Shown here: piece after piece, positions 1 to 6,381 of the stretch
How positions within the stretch are numbered: position 1 is the first letter of the stretch
Layout: the number at the start of each line of letters is the position of its first letter
NCBI GenBank assembly: GCA_002495485.1
Contig: DAFH01000195.1
Span: 3,169-11,518, forward strand
DNA length: 8,350 nucleotides
DNA from: Candidatus Bathyarchaeota archaeon UBA185
Lineage (GTDB): Archaea; Thermoproteota; Bathyarchaeia; 40CM-2-53-6
Direction of reading: 5' to 3'
Notes under the pieces: generated by a model
Told to the model about the DNA's origin: nothing
What the model saw: the letters and a program-made list of their open reading frames with translations, nothing else
Databases searched by the model: none
Translations under genes and position numbers: made by a program

Positions 1-292
1 AGACGGCTTTGCTAATCGTGCAGGCGACAGCTCACTCTCGGTGATCGTGCGACTACCCAGCGCGAGTCCTGATTGCCCAGCACTATAAGAAGAAAGAACG
101 AGTGAGTGTCGGAGTCCTGCTCTGACTTACCAATGCGAGGCTTTCCAGCTGGGAACGAGAAGGGCAGGGGGTTTAATCAGAGCAGCGATGCAGGCCGCAA
201 AGCTCAAGGAGCTAGATAGAGGGGGCGAATCGTGACAGGGTGGCACCTAGGGTGCGCTCTAAGGCGCGGCCGGTGCGATTTCTCGTCTGCGC
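1..292. other. Stretch without a recognisable gene
   Basis: I see no convincing gene, tRNA or repeat array here. A plus-strand frame is open from the left edge to a TAA at 86-88 (28 codons) and could be the tail of a gene outside the window. However, its third codon positions are not GC-biased as in the real genes nearby, and it shows no recognisable motif. The rest lies downstream of the minus-strand gene ending at 293 and presumably holds its 3' untranslated region. No T-tract terminator stands out. Confidence 0.4.
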
Positions 293-664
293 CTAATTGT
301 TTCCTGCGGCGCTCGGCTCGGGCGGTGGGCTTGGACCGTAGGGCTCTTGCGGAAAGACGAACGAACCGGGCTCGTGTGCGGGCTTCGGCGACTCGGGGCT
401 GGTTGCCGGGTGGGGAGAGGTTGTCTTGCGCGAAGTACTGTTTTTGTGAGATCCGGCGCGCTTGCCGGAGCGATTGGACGATTTCCTCGAGCCTCCACTT
501 GTCTTGGCCGTCTTCCCTGGAGAAGATCTCAACCGCTGCACTTCCTTGCGGAGGTTCTCGATCTCTCGCGCCGCATAGCTCAGGTCCGCGGTCAATTCTG
601 ATGCCAGCTTGTTGAACGAACGCGCAAGCTCCTGTATTACCTGCCGTGTCCGGTTGGGTTCCAT
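293..664 (-). CDS. Small protein with helical N-terminus and basic, Pro-rich tail
   Basis: Hypothetical protein of 123 residues, with no family recognised. Residues 1 to about 48 form a charged, Leu/Ile-spaced helix that could be a short coiled coil (for example REIENLRKEVQRLR). Residues 50-85 are rich in Ser, Lys, Arg and Gly, and the rest is rich in Pro, Glu and Ser, so about 75 residues look disordered. There is no signal peptide or membrane segment, so it is probably cytoplasmic. The basic segment could bind nucleic acid or an acidic partner, but that is a guess. Two ATGs are possible, at 670 and 664. GGATGAG at 673-679 lies 8 bases from the second but only 2 from the first, which favours 664. 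Third positions are GC-rich in this frame, unlike in the longer overlapping minus-strand frame at 204-677. A weak TATA-like TTTAGA lies about 30 bases upstream. Confidence 0.6.
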   Translation of the reverse strand: MEPNRTRQVIQELARSFNKLASELTADLSYAAREIENLRKEVQRLRSSPGKTAKTSGGSRKSSNRSGKRAGSHKNSTSRKTTSPHPATSPESPKPAHEPGSFVFPQEPYGPSPPPEPSAAGNN

Positions 665-817
665 TGGCATAGCTCATCCATCAAGACGGGGCAAGTCTAA
701 ACGTGCTGTTACCAACGGTTCAAGGAGGAAACGCCGAACTCGATTCGATCATGTTCGAAGCACTCAACCTGAGACCACCGATGCGCATTGCGAATGGTTC
801 CAGACCGAACAGATCTT

Positions 818-837
818 CTGCATGAGGCATCATGCAG
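818..837. repeat. Perfect 8-bp inverted repeat (operator or hairpin candidate)
   Basis: CTGCATGA at 818-825 and TCATGCAG at 830-837 are exact inverted copies around a 4-base spacer. The repeat lies about 80 bases upstream of the secreted-protein/signal-peptidase unit and outside any gene I accept. It could be a dimeric regulator site or an RNA hairpin. No T tract follows, so an intrinsic terminator on the plus strand is unlikely. Confidence 0.4.
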
Positions 838-918
838 GGTGAGCCTCGTTACCCGAGATTCGAGGATCGAGTAACACGAAACAGACATTGGGCGTTTTGT
901 CGCGTACGAACGATCGAC

Positions 919-1422
919 ATGTGGAAAAGTCGACTATCATCGCTCGTGCCACGCAACAACATCAAGCTACTAGTCCTTATCGCAGCCATTGCGGCGTTCT
1001 CGGTAGCGTCATTCGCAACAACGGTCAGTGTCTCGACCACAACATACCAGTCCCAATACGGAGTCAGCTATAATGTGACAGGCGCCTTTACAGCGGCAGA
1101 CCAAGGCTTCTCGGTAGTACCCGCAGCAGCAGCAGCATCTGCTCAACCCTGCACTTGGGCAAACAACGGGTCCTGCGCAACCGCGCTGACAGAGGGCCAC
1201 TACAAGTATACGCTCACTCTGACCCTCAACACGGTGCCCGGAGCAACAACCACCTACACGGTCACAGTGAAGTGGGATCAAGGCACCGGACAGACCCAGC
1301 TCGGGCAGCTCACAGTCTCCGTGCCCAACACTGCGACGGTCGGCCAGGTAATGACGTTCAAGATGGACACGGGCGGCACGTCGTTCACTACGCCATTATC
1401 ATTGGATGTGACTGTTGCGTAG
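919..1422 (+). CDS. Small secreted or surface Thr-rich protein with signal peptide
   Basis: Hypothetical exported protein of 167 residues. After a basic start (Lys3, Arg5, Arg12, Lys17), residues 18-33 form a hydrophobic core ending in Ser-Phe-Ala, a plausible signal peptidase site after Ala33. The mature part is rich in Thr, Ser and Val with alternating beta-type patterns, as in a surface or fibre-forming beta domain. It contains a poly-Ala run (about 69-73) and two Cys, at 78 and 86, that could form a disulfide outside the cell. The frame is open back to 832, but those 29 residues look non-coding and would bury the signal peptide, so ATG 919 is preferred. There is no Shine-Dalgarno site, so leaderless translation is possible. 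The stop overlaps the TTG start of the signal peptidase by 8 bases, suggesting one transcript and an enzyme-substrate relation. The SipW-type YFSDT motif after the signal peptide is absent, so membership of the TasA family is not supported. Confidence 0.72.
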   Translation: MWKSRLSSLVPRNNIKLLVLIAAIAAFSVASFATTVSVSTTTYQSQYGVSYNVTGAFTAADQGFSVVPAAAAASAQPCTWANNGSCATALTEGHYKYTLTLTLNTVPGATTTYTVTVKWDQGTGQTQLGQLTVSVPNTATVGQVMTFKMDTGGTSFTTPLSLDVTVA

Positions 1423-2386
1423 GAATAGCCTGCGGCCTCTGGCCAGCAGGATTCCCCTATTTTTGATCCTTCTGATAGTACCTCCCCTCATGCTCGGGAC
1501 CAGAACCTACCCGTTCATCGTTGTGGATGGGAGCAGCATGAATCCCACCTTTCTAAACGGGGACATCCTCCTCTACAGAGGGGTAAGCCCCAGCCAGATA
1601 ACGAACGGAACCATCATCGCCTACATGCCTACCGATACGGGACTCCCGGCCCTCGACTACCTCGTCATGCCGATCGTGGTTCACAGAGTAATCGGTATCG
1701 TAGTCCAGCCGGATGGGACCGTCTACTACCGCACCAAGGGTGACAACAACCAGTTCGACGATCCCTCCCTTGTCAGGTCCAGCCAAGTGTTGGGAACCCC
1801 CGTAACTGACGTGCCGCTCGCTGGGCTACTCGTGCTATTTCTCAAATCCCCTCAGGGACTCGTCTTCATAATCGGGGCTGCAGTATTCCTCTACATCGCA
1901 AAGTACGACAAAGAAAGGGGGAAGGAGAAGAACAAGAAGGAACTCCTCGCGATCCTAGCACGCATGTCGCTCAACGGTGAGATGACACTCAAGCAGTTCG
2001 AGGAATTCAAACTGGCAATAGAGTTCGGCGAAGAACTGCCTCCGCAGTTTCTCAAGAACCCGGTTCACGCGTCCCTAGCCGAGTGGATGAAGAGCGGCGG
2101 ACTTACGGACGATTGGAAGGAGGAACCAGCAAAGTGTCCGAACTGTCTTCAAGCCGCCACGATGATAAAGGGATCCAAAGACTACTTTCTCCTCTGCCCC
2201 CGATGCTCAGAACGCCAAGAAGCGCCCGCCTCCTCAGCCCCAGCACCTGAAAACGGAGAGGGACCGGAGCCCTTCGTGAAGCATACATGGAACGATGGGG
2301 CGACTAGAGGTGTGATGGCTCTAGTTGCGGCTCTTGGAAGACTCATACGTCGAAAGTCGCGGTCCGAGGAAGACGTGGGATCTTGA
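1415..2386 (+). CDS. Archaeal/ER-type signal peptidase I with SHOCT-like and zinc-ribbon tail
   Basis: Family S26 membrane peptidase of 323 residues that removes signal peptides from exported proteins. A signal anchor spans residues 13-29. The catalytic Ser is Ser41 in GSSMNPTF. His90 in VVHRVIG stands where bacterial enzymes have Lys, which is the ER/archaeal/SipW arrangement. The KGDNN-x(3)-D block at 108-116 supplies the acidic residue. A second membrane segment (about 136-161) returns the chain to the cytoplasm. Most archaeal enzymes end near here, but this one continues for about 160 residues. It has a charged linker, then a SHOCT-like helix pair (about 176-205), then CPNC at 241-244 and CPRC at 261-264 forming a zinc ribbon. 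An acidic Pro/Ala linker and a basic amphipathic helix near the end follow. TTG 1415 is the start that keeps the full signal anchor; the ATG at 1490 would lose most of it. It overlaps the upstream secreted-protein gene by 8 bases, so translational coupling is likely. Its last 66 bases overlap a convergent gene. Confidence 0.88.
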   Translation: MRRNSLRPLASRIPLFLILLIVPPLMLGTRTYPFIVVDGSSMNPTFLNGDILLYRGVSPSQITNGTIIAYMPTDTGLPALDYLVMPIVVHRVIGIVVQPDGTVYYRTKGDNNQFDDPSLVRSSQVLGTPVTDVPLAGLLVLFLKSPQGLVFIIGAAVFLYIAKYDKERGKEKNKKELLAILARMSLNGEMTLKQFEEFKLAIEFGEELPPQFLKNPVHASLAEWMKSGGLTDDWKEEPAKCPNCLQAATMIKGSKDYFLLCPRCSERQEAPASSAPAPENGEGPEPFVKHTWNDGATRGVMALVAALGRLIRRKSRSEEDVGS

Positions 2387-2908
2387 AGCTCCCGCACTCT
2401 CTCCCTTATGGATGGTTCGCGTCGATCGAGTAGACTCCTGATCCTGTACGTCCTCTGGTCGGGACTTTGAAGAACCGTGCTCATAGTGACTGGTTCTCTT
2501 GAACAGGCTCTCAATTCTCTCCAGAGTTTCTATCGATTGACGCACCTCCTCTTCGACCTCGTCTGCGTCACTTTCTAACTCTTGCAATGTGGCCGAAGTT
2601 CCGTCGATCGTCTTCCCCGCGTCAATGATTCCGACGAGGCTCTTGAGAAACGCCTTGGATTCGGACACTGATTCTTTGAGACCGTCAGCGTATGCTCGAA
2701 CCTTACTCAGAACCGGCTCAAACAGTGCGAGAAAGTCAGACATCAATCCTTCAAGTTTAATGACGTGCTCTTTCATTCTGTCGTCCTTCGTCTCCTCGGC
2801 TTGCTCGGTAACCGAGGCGATGAGTTTCTCACGTCGATCGACCATTCCGATAATGTCATCGAGAACCTCGCGGATAGCGAGATTCTCATCGAATCTAAGC
2901 TGGTTCAT
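2321..2908 (-). CDS. Coiled-coil protein, REKLI family, copy A
   Basis: Unrecognised protein of 195 residues, one of three paralogues in this window. It begins with the shared block FD-x(5)-RE and then carries REKLI (residues 27-31), a helical stretch around GLMSDFLALFEPVL, a KTIDG segment and a long acidic helix ending in RIESLFKRTSHYE. The last 45 or so residues are Ser/Arg/Glu-rich and probably disordered. It has no signal peptide or membrane segment, so a soluble, all-helical oligomer is the natural reading. The start is taken at ATG 2908 because the three paralogues then align exactly, with FD at residues 6-7; a TTG at 2917 would add three residues. No Shine-Dalgarno site is visible; a weak CTATTATC lies about 34 bases upstream. 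The last 66 bases overlap the end of the convergent signal peptidase gene. This copy has diverged more than the other two: LDD and ALFEPVL replace VDD and FYQPLL. Confidence 0.75.
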   Translation of the reverse strand: MNQLRFDENLAIREVLDDIIGMVDRREKLIASVTEQAEETKDDRMKEHVIKLEGLMSDFLALFEPVLSKVRAYADGLKESVSESKAFLKSLVGIIDAGKTIDGTSATLQELESDADEVEEEVRQSIETLERIESLFKRTSHYEHGSSKSRPEDVQDQESTRSTRTIHKGESAGASRSHVFLGPRLSTYESSKSRN

Positions 2909-3059
2909 CCGAACCAATCATGTTGCGGTCGGATCGTTGATAATAGCATGGCGTAACTGTGCCGCTCTTCGCAGAAATCAGCTTGTCGACTAAGGATATC
3001 TTTCAAAATCGGCCGAGATGAAGCGAACGCTGACCACGGACCTGTGTACGCTCAGAGCC

Positions 3060-3092
3060 AAAAAAAAACTCTCGACCTGAGCGAGAGAGTTT
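3060..3092 (-). terminator. Hairpin plus T9 terminator after coiled-coil copy B
   Basis: Read on the minus strand, this lies just after the stop codon of copy B. An 8-bp stem (AAACTCTC with GAGAGTTT) or an alternative 6-bp stem (CTCTCG with CGAGAG) is followed by nine T. Outer 7-base arms, TCAGAGC and GCTCTGA at 3094-3100 and 3052-3058, can also pair and enclose the whole element. The T tract alone would fit an archaeal T-rich terminator. Copy A, 150 bases further on, therefore probably has its own promoter. Confidence 0.75.
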
Positions 3093-3100
3093 AGCTCTGA

Positions 3101-3586
3101 TCAGCGGTGGCGGTGCGTGACCTTCTCTTCCTCGGTCTCGGACCCCGATCCTTCAGACTGGTAGCGCTTCGTCTTCTCGAAGAGTTTCTTTATCCTCTCG
3201 ACTGTTGTCGTTTTGTTTGCGATGCTCCTTTCCAATCCGGTTATCTCACGGTCGAGCTCTTCGGCTTTGGGTGTGTCACCCTCGATCGTCTTCGTGACTT
3301 GAAGCATGCTCTTGGTGCTGGAAAGGTGTGCCTTTAGTTCGGAGATCGATTCCTGAAGCGTTCCTTCGTGTCGCCTGATCCTCTCGAGGAGCGGCTGGTA
3401 GAAGTGGAGGAAGTCCACCATGAGAGCTTCGAAGTTCTTGATTACCGTGGAATGGTTCTCCTCCTTCCTCTTGTCGGCCAAGTCCCGGGCGCTTTCTATG
3501 AGCTTCTCACGAGTCTCGACCTTGCTCAGCACGTCATCGACAGCTTCTCGGACGATGTAGTCTTGGTCGAAGATACGTCCATCCAT
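3101..3586 (-). CDS. Coiled-coil protein, REKLI family, copy B
   Basis: Paralogue of copies A and C, 161 residues. It carries FD at residues 6-7 followed by REAVDD, then REKLI, then VIKNFEALMVDFL followed by YQPLLERI. Next come LQESISELKAHL, KTIEGD, and a final helix ELDREITGLERSI leading to ERIKKLFEKTKRYQ. The tail is short, acidic and ends in HRHR. The pattern predicts a cytoplasmic, antiparallel or bundled coiled coil; no catalytic motif is visible. The frame opens at TTG 3616, with ATGs at 3604 and 3586. I chose 3586 because it places FD at residue 6 as in the other two copies, but no ribosome site supports any of the three. The gene diverges from copy C across about 250 bases and ends in a strong terminator, so it is likely its own transcription unit. 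Confidence 0.78.
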   Translation of the reverse strand: MDGRIFDQDYIVREAVDDVLSKVETREKLIESARDLADKRKEENHSTVIKNFEALMVDFLHFYQPLLERIRRHEGTLQESISELKAHLSSTKSMLQVTKTIEGDTPKAEELDREITGLERSIANKTTTVERIKKLFEKTKRYQSEGSGSETEEEKVTHRHR

Positions 3587-3835
3587 CTGAATCGTACGAC
3601 GCATAGAACGCGACAAGTTTCAGAGTTTCGTCACTCCGCAAATCTGGCTACAGTAACACCGTTCGGCCACGCAGGTTAGACAGACTTCGGCCGAGTCTCA
3701 ACAACCGGTGTCATTCGACATCGAATCTCCAGTAATACTGTGTTCGTGGCAACCTGGCGGTACGAATAGTCTGGCGAGTTGGTTACACAGTCAATAAGCT
3801 AGAGGGTTCCGCCCGATCGAGGAGGCGACTGACAT
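3587..3835. promoter_or_regulatory. Divergent promoter region between coiled-coil copies B and C
   Basis: This gap of about 250 bases separates two head-to-head paralogues and must contain both promoters if each is expressed separately. I could not identify a good archaeal TATA box on either strand. CAATAAG near 3792-3798 is the nearest AT-rich element to copy C. There is no long inverted repeat. Confidence 0.4.
3819..3825 (+). promoter_or_regulatory. Shine-Dalgarno site for coiled-coil copy C
   Basis: GAGGAGG lies 10 bases before ATG 3836 and favours that start over the ATG at 3845. It is one of the few strong ribosome sites in this window. Confidence 0.6.
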
Positions 3836-4390
3836 ATGGGGGACATGACTTTCGACGATACTTACAACATGCGTGAGGCCGTTGACTTCTTGACCGAGAA
3901 ACTGGCCGTACGGGAGAAACTCATCCAAAGCGCTAAACAGTTTTCCGAGAAGAACGGAGGCCAGAAGTTCGGAATCACTGTCAAACGCTTCGAAGACCTC
4001 TACGCTGATTTTCTCAAATTGTACCAGCCCGTGTTCGAGAGGATCGCGGGGCACAAGGAGGCCCTTCAGAAGGATATAGCATCTCAGAAGGATGCTCTAA
4101 CCGGCGTGCTGGGGATGATCCAAGTGGCCAGAGGCGTTGAAGTTCTGGCCGACAGGGTTCGAGAGCTTGAAGGCGAAGCCAAGGGGATCGAGGCGTCGAT
4201 AGGCGAGAAGGAGAAAACTCTGGCAAGAATCGACGAGCTTCTCAGCAGGACTAGACATCAGTCATCAGAAGTAACAAGGCAGACCCGCGAAGAGGAGACC
4301 GACATCTTCGGTCAGACAGACGATTTCACCTTAGGGCTTCGCGAGACACCAGCAAAGACCGGAACGGCACGAAAGTCCGGCTCACGCTAA
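3836..4390 (+). CDS. Coiled-coil protein, REKLI family, copy C
   Basis: Third paralogue, 184 residues. It shares FD at residues 6-7 with REAVD, then REKLIQSAK, then VKRFEDLYADFL followed by YQPVFERI, then KEALQKDI. It closes with a long Glu/Lys helix (RVRELEGEAKGIEASI) ending in ARIDELLSRTRHQ. The tail of about 45 residues is Thr/Glu-rich and turns basic at the end, unlike the tails of the other copies. The variable tails on a conserved helical core suggest that the core assembles, perhaps as mixed oligomers, while the tails give specificity; this is inference. The protein has no membrane segment or enzyme motif. It is encoded opposite to copies A and B, and the LysE-type gene starts 85 bases downstream in the same direction, so co-transcription is possible. 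Confidence 0.82.
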   Translation: MGDMTFDDTYNMREAVDFLTEKLAVREKLIQSAKQFSEKNGGQKFGITVKRFEDLYADFLKLYQPVFERIAGHKEALQKDIASQKDALTGVLGMIQVARGVEVLADRVRELEGEAKGIEASIGEKEKTLARIDELLSRTRHQSSEVTRQTREEETDIFGQTDDFTLGLRETPAKTGTARKSGSR

Positions 4391-4475
4391 CCGCCAGCTT
4401 TCTAAGAAGCGTCAAACGAACACTTCTTTCCCGGTCGCTGGTACATGCTGCAGTCAAGGCAATATTCTAGCCTCG

Positions 4476-5126
4476 GTGCCTGTCCGCCGCGAGCGGAGCT
4501 TGATCACCGTCGGCTTTCTAGCGACAGTCGTGCTGGTTAGCGTATCGGGTGTTCTCGGTCCCGGACCGTTGTTCTTGGCCTCGACTCTGAGGGCTACCAA
4601 GATTGGCGCATTGTCAGGTCTGCAGTGCGCCGTGGGCCATACCATTGTAGAGGCACCTCTTGTTTTCGGGCTCGCGCTCGGACTATCTACGTTTCTAAGT
4701 CCGACATCTGTGAAGCTGATTGGAATCCTCGGTGGAAGCGTTCTACTGATCTTCGCGATGATCCAGTTTCTCCAAGCCTCTCACCGGGTAGACATCGACC
4801 CGAGGAGACTTCCAGATATCTGGCATCGGAGACCCGGAATCGTTCTAGGAGTAATCTTCACCGCGTTGAATCCGTTCTTCATCCTCTGGTGGCTCACTGT
4901 CGGCTCTGCCCTTATCTCCCAAGCTATCGTTCTCGGAGCCTTAGGAGGCCTTGGTTTGATGTATGCGTCTCACATCTGGATGGACTATGCCTGGCTAGGA
5001 GGAACAGCCGCCGTTGCTGGGCATGGCAGACTACACCTCGGCAGGTGGTTCCGCATACTCTTGATCGTGTTCGGCGCGGCGATGGCCTATTTCGGAGTCA
5101 CGTTCATTCTCTCCGCAATAGGATAA
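4476..5126 (+). CDS. LysE-family membrane exporter
   Basis: Integral membrane protein of 216 residues with about six hydrophobic segments (roughly 10-27, 47-70, 80-100, 121-143, 147-168, 190-214). The LysE/RhtB superfamily exports amino acids or other small molecules, generally using the membrane ion gradient. The family signature is visible: GPGP at 28-31, Gly-His at 54-55 after a Gly-rich helix, and NPFFILWW at 132-139 in the fourth segment. The substrate cannot be read from the sequence. The start is uncertain. GTG 4476 gives a basic RRER N-terminus, while TTG 4500 would leave 19 residues before PGP, closer to the usual family spacing. An AATATT at 4461-4466 would suit a leaderless start at 4500 if it is a TATA box. 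It converges with the SWIB-like gene. Confidence 0.85.
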   Translation: MPVRRERSLITVGFLATVVLVSVSGVLGPGPLFLASTLRATKIGALSGLQCAVGHTIVEAPLVFGLALGLSTFLSPTSVKLIGILGGSVLLIFAMIQFLQASHRVDIDPRRLPDIWHRRPGIVLGVIFTALNPFFILWWLTVGSALISQAIVLGALGGLGLMYASHIWMDYAWLGGTAAVAGHGRLHLGRWFRILLIVFGAAMAYFGVTFILSAIG

Positions 5127-5204
5127 TTCTGCGTCGCAATCGACTGATGTGAGGTTGGAGTGGACCAAAAAACTGGGGTCTTTGAACAGAACAGCGTGGG
5201 CGGG

Positions 5205-5375
5205 CTAGTTCCGCTTGCCCAAGTTGTTCCGCTTGATGTAGTTCCAGAGCCTCTTGGTCATCTCAGAAGGCGAAATCTTCTGGCCCTCCCGGCCACCGAG
5301 CACGGTAGCTAGGGCGGAGTCCAGCTCGATCCCGTAACCTCCGAAGGATCCTCTCTTGTTTGGCGTCAGGTTCAC
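5205..5375 (-). CDS. SWIB/MDM2-like mini-protein (half domain)
   Basis: Small protein of about 56 residues. The segment ELDSALATVLGGREGQ followed by ISPSEMTKRLWNYIKRNNL matches the first half of the SWIB/MDM2 fold: the L-x(3)-ALA-x-VLG helix, then the KRLW-x-YIK-x-NNL helix. In eukaryotes this fold is found in chromatin-remodelling subunits and MDM2, where it binds peptides. Archaeal members are short and of unclear role. The usual second half, after the NNL-x-DP position, is absent because the protein stops at LGKRN. The frame is open back to TTG 5609, 15 bases from EcfT. Upstream of about 5375, however, the third-position GC bias disappears and the translation is Trp-rich and unlike a domain, so I prefer GTG 5375. 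The longer 134-residue form cannot be excluded. It lies downstream of the ECF genes on the same strand and may be read through from them. Confidence 0.55.
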   Translation of the reverse strand: MNLTPNKRGSFGGYGIELDSALATVLGGREGQKISPSEMTKRLWNYIKRNNLGKRN

Positions 5376-5624
5376 CTCCCCCGATCGGGAATACACCGCT
5401 TGCCAAGCCCACCAACGTCGAGCCTGTTCAGAAATCCGCATTGTAACTTGGAACCTGTTCGTCATCGTTACAAACGAGAGCATCTGCCATAACCAGTCTG
5501 AACGTTCGCAGTACCGCATCAGGTCGTCCGGTTGTGTCAGAGGTCCACTCCGATATGCCGACACTGCTAAGCCTTCATGGCTGAATCCAGCCAAGAAAAT
5601 CCCGCCCAAGCTCTTCGCGACCTA
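5376..5624. other. Gap between EcfT and the SWIB-like gene
   Basis: Although the minus-strand frame of the SWIB-like gene is open through most of this stretch, its codon use is not gene-like. I see no other gene, no tRNA and no clear hairpin. It may hold a leader or promoter for the SWIB-like gene, or be its true N-terminal part if translation begins at TTG 5609. Confidence 0.35.
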
Positions 5625-6320
5625 TCAGAAGACCGGTACTCTATAGTGTAGGAAGACCCACACGGACACAACAATCATGACGACAGAGACCGCGATGACC
5701 GCGTAGTCCGGACCTTTCAGCTTCAGCTGAAACAGCGACGTTCGCCCTTCCTTGCCGGGAAAACCTCTCGACTCCAACGCTTCTGCCAGTTCCAGACTCC
5801 TGCGGATGGCAATCAACAACAACGGTATCAGAATCGGAATGTAGTTTCTGATCCTCCGGAACAGATTTCCCTTGTCAAGCTCAAGCCCTCGCGACCTCTG
5901 CGCATCGACGACTGTCTGAGCATCCACGGCAAGCGTCGGAACGAGCCGTACGGCTGTGGTGAACGTGAACGATAGGGCGTTCGGATATCCGAGCCATTTC
6001 CGAGAGAGCCACCGGACCGCTCCAATACGGTCCAGCGCCAGTCCCAGATCGTCAGGCGAGGTTGTCATGAAGAAGAGGCTGAACGTGGTAAGGAGCACGA
6101 GAAACCTGAGCGTCAGAGCAATCGCCGAGAACAGCGATCCCGTGAAAAAGTTGACGACAAAGATCAACCCTGACAGGAACACCCCGGCCCGAAGCGACAG
6201 AGCCCATCTTCTAGCTACCCGACCAATGAAGAGAAGGGGTAGCTGCGACAGTAGGAGTATGATCATGACCCATACGCTTGCGAAGAGCAGAGCCGGTACC
6301 AAGACTGCCACAACGAGCAT
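5625..6320 (-). CDS. ecfT: ECF transporter transmembrane subunit EcfT (CbiQ family)
   Basis: Membrane coupling subunit of an energy-coupling-factor importer, which passes ATP-driven motion from the two EcfA ATPases to an exchangeable substrate-binding S component. Several hydrophobic segments are visible (about 3-32, 46-60, 64-86, 160-173, 207-225). The two cytoplasmic Arg motifs that contact the ATPases are intact: AQRSRG at 140-145 and ALESRGF at 181-187. In this family the protein normally begins with a stretch containing an L-x-LDPR-x-K motif. Here that motif (HLLDPRAK) is encoded in frame just upstream of ATG 6320, with the frame open to a TGA at 6408-6410. No ATG, GTG or TTG occurs in that stretch, only CTG codons such as the one at 6399-6401. 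The 231-residue form given is thus probably about 20-27 residues short. The extended form would overlap the end of the upstream ATPase gene. Confidence 0.9.
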   Translation of the reverse strand: MLVVAVLVPALLFASVWVMIILLLSQLPLLFIGRVARRWALSLRAGVFLSGLIFVVNFFTGSLFSAIALTLRFLVLLTTFSLFFMTTSPDDLGLALDRIGAVRWLSRKWLGYPNALSFTFTTAVRLVPTLAVDAQTVVDAQRSRGLELDKGNLFRRIRNYIPILIPLLLIAIRRSLELAEALESRGFPGKEGRTSLFQLKLKGPDYAVIAVSVVMIVVSVWVFLHYRVPVF

Positions 6321-6381
6321 GAACTTCGCCCGGGGGTCCAGGAGGTGGACCGGAGTCTTCAGGCTAGAGAACTTGAATCCT

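Noticed and set aside
1..88. Open plus-strand frame at the left edge that could be the end of a gene
   Set aside because: Only 28 codons with no codon bias or motif; another frame is also open for 14 codons. Too little to call.
204..677. 157-codon open frame on minus overlapping the small coiled-coil gene
   Set aside because: Its translation is Arg/Pro/Ala-rich without helical periodicity. The neighbouring frame at 293-664 has GC-rich third positions, a ribosome site and a coherent helix, so this one is a shadow.
1123..1137. GCA triplet run as a repeat element
   Set aside because: It is five Ala codons inside the secreted-protein gene; a simple low-complexity stretch, not a separate element.
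4404..4428. Short inverted repeat AAGAAG/CTTCTT after coiled-coil copy C as a terminator
   Set aside because: The stem is only 6 A/T-heavy pairs with a 13-base loop and is followed by just one extra T, so it is not distinguishable from chance.
4625..5152. 175-codon plus-strand open frame inside the LysE-type gene
   Set aside because: Arg/Cys/Ser-rich translation in a different frame from a clear membrane protein; typical shadow of GC-rich coding DNA.
5162..5180. GACC...GGTC arms around an A6 tract between the convergent LysE-type and SWIB-like genes as a bidirectional terminator
   Set aside because: The arms are 4 bases and the T6 run on minus has no proper stem before it. Possible as a weak archaeal T-rich terminator but not strong enough to list.
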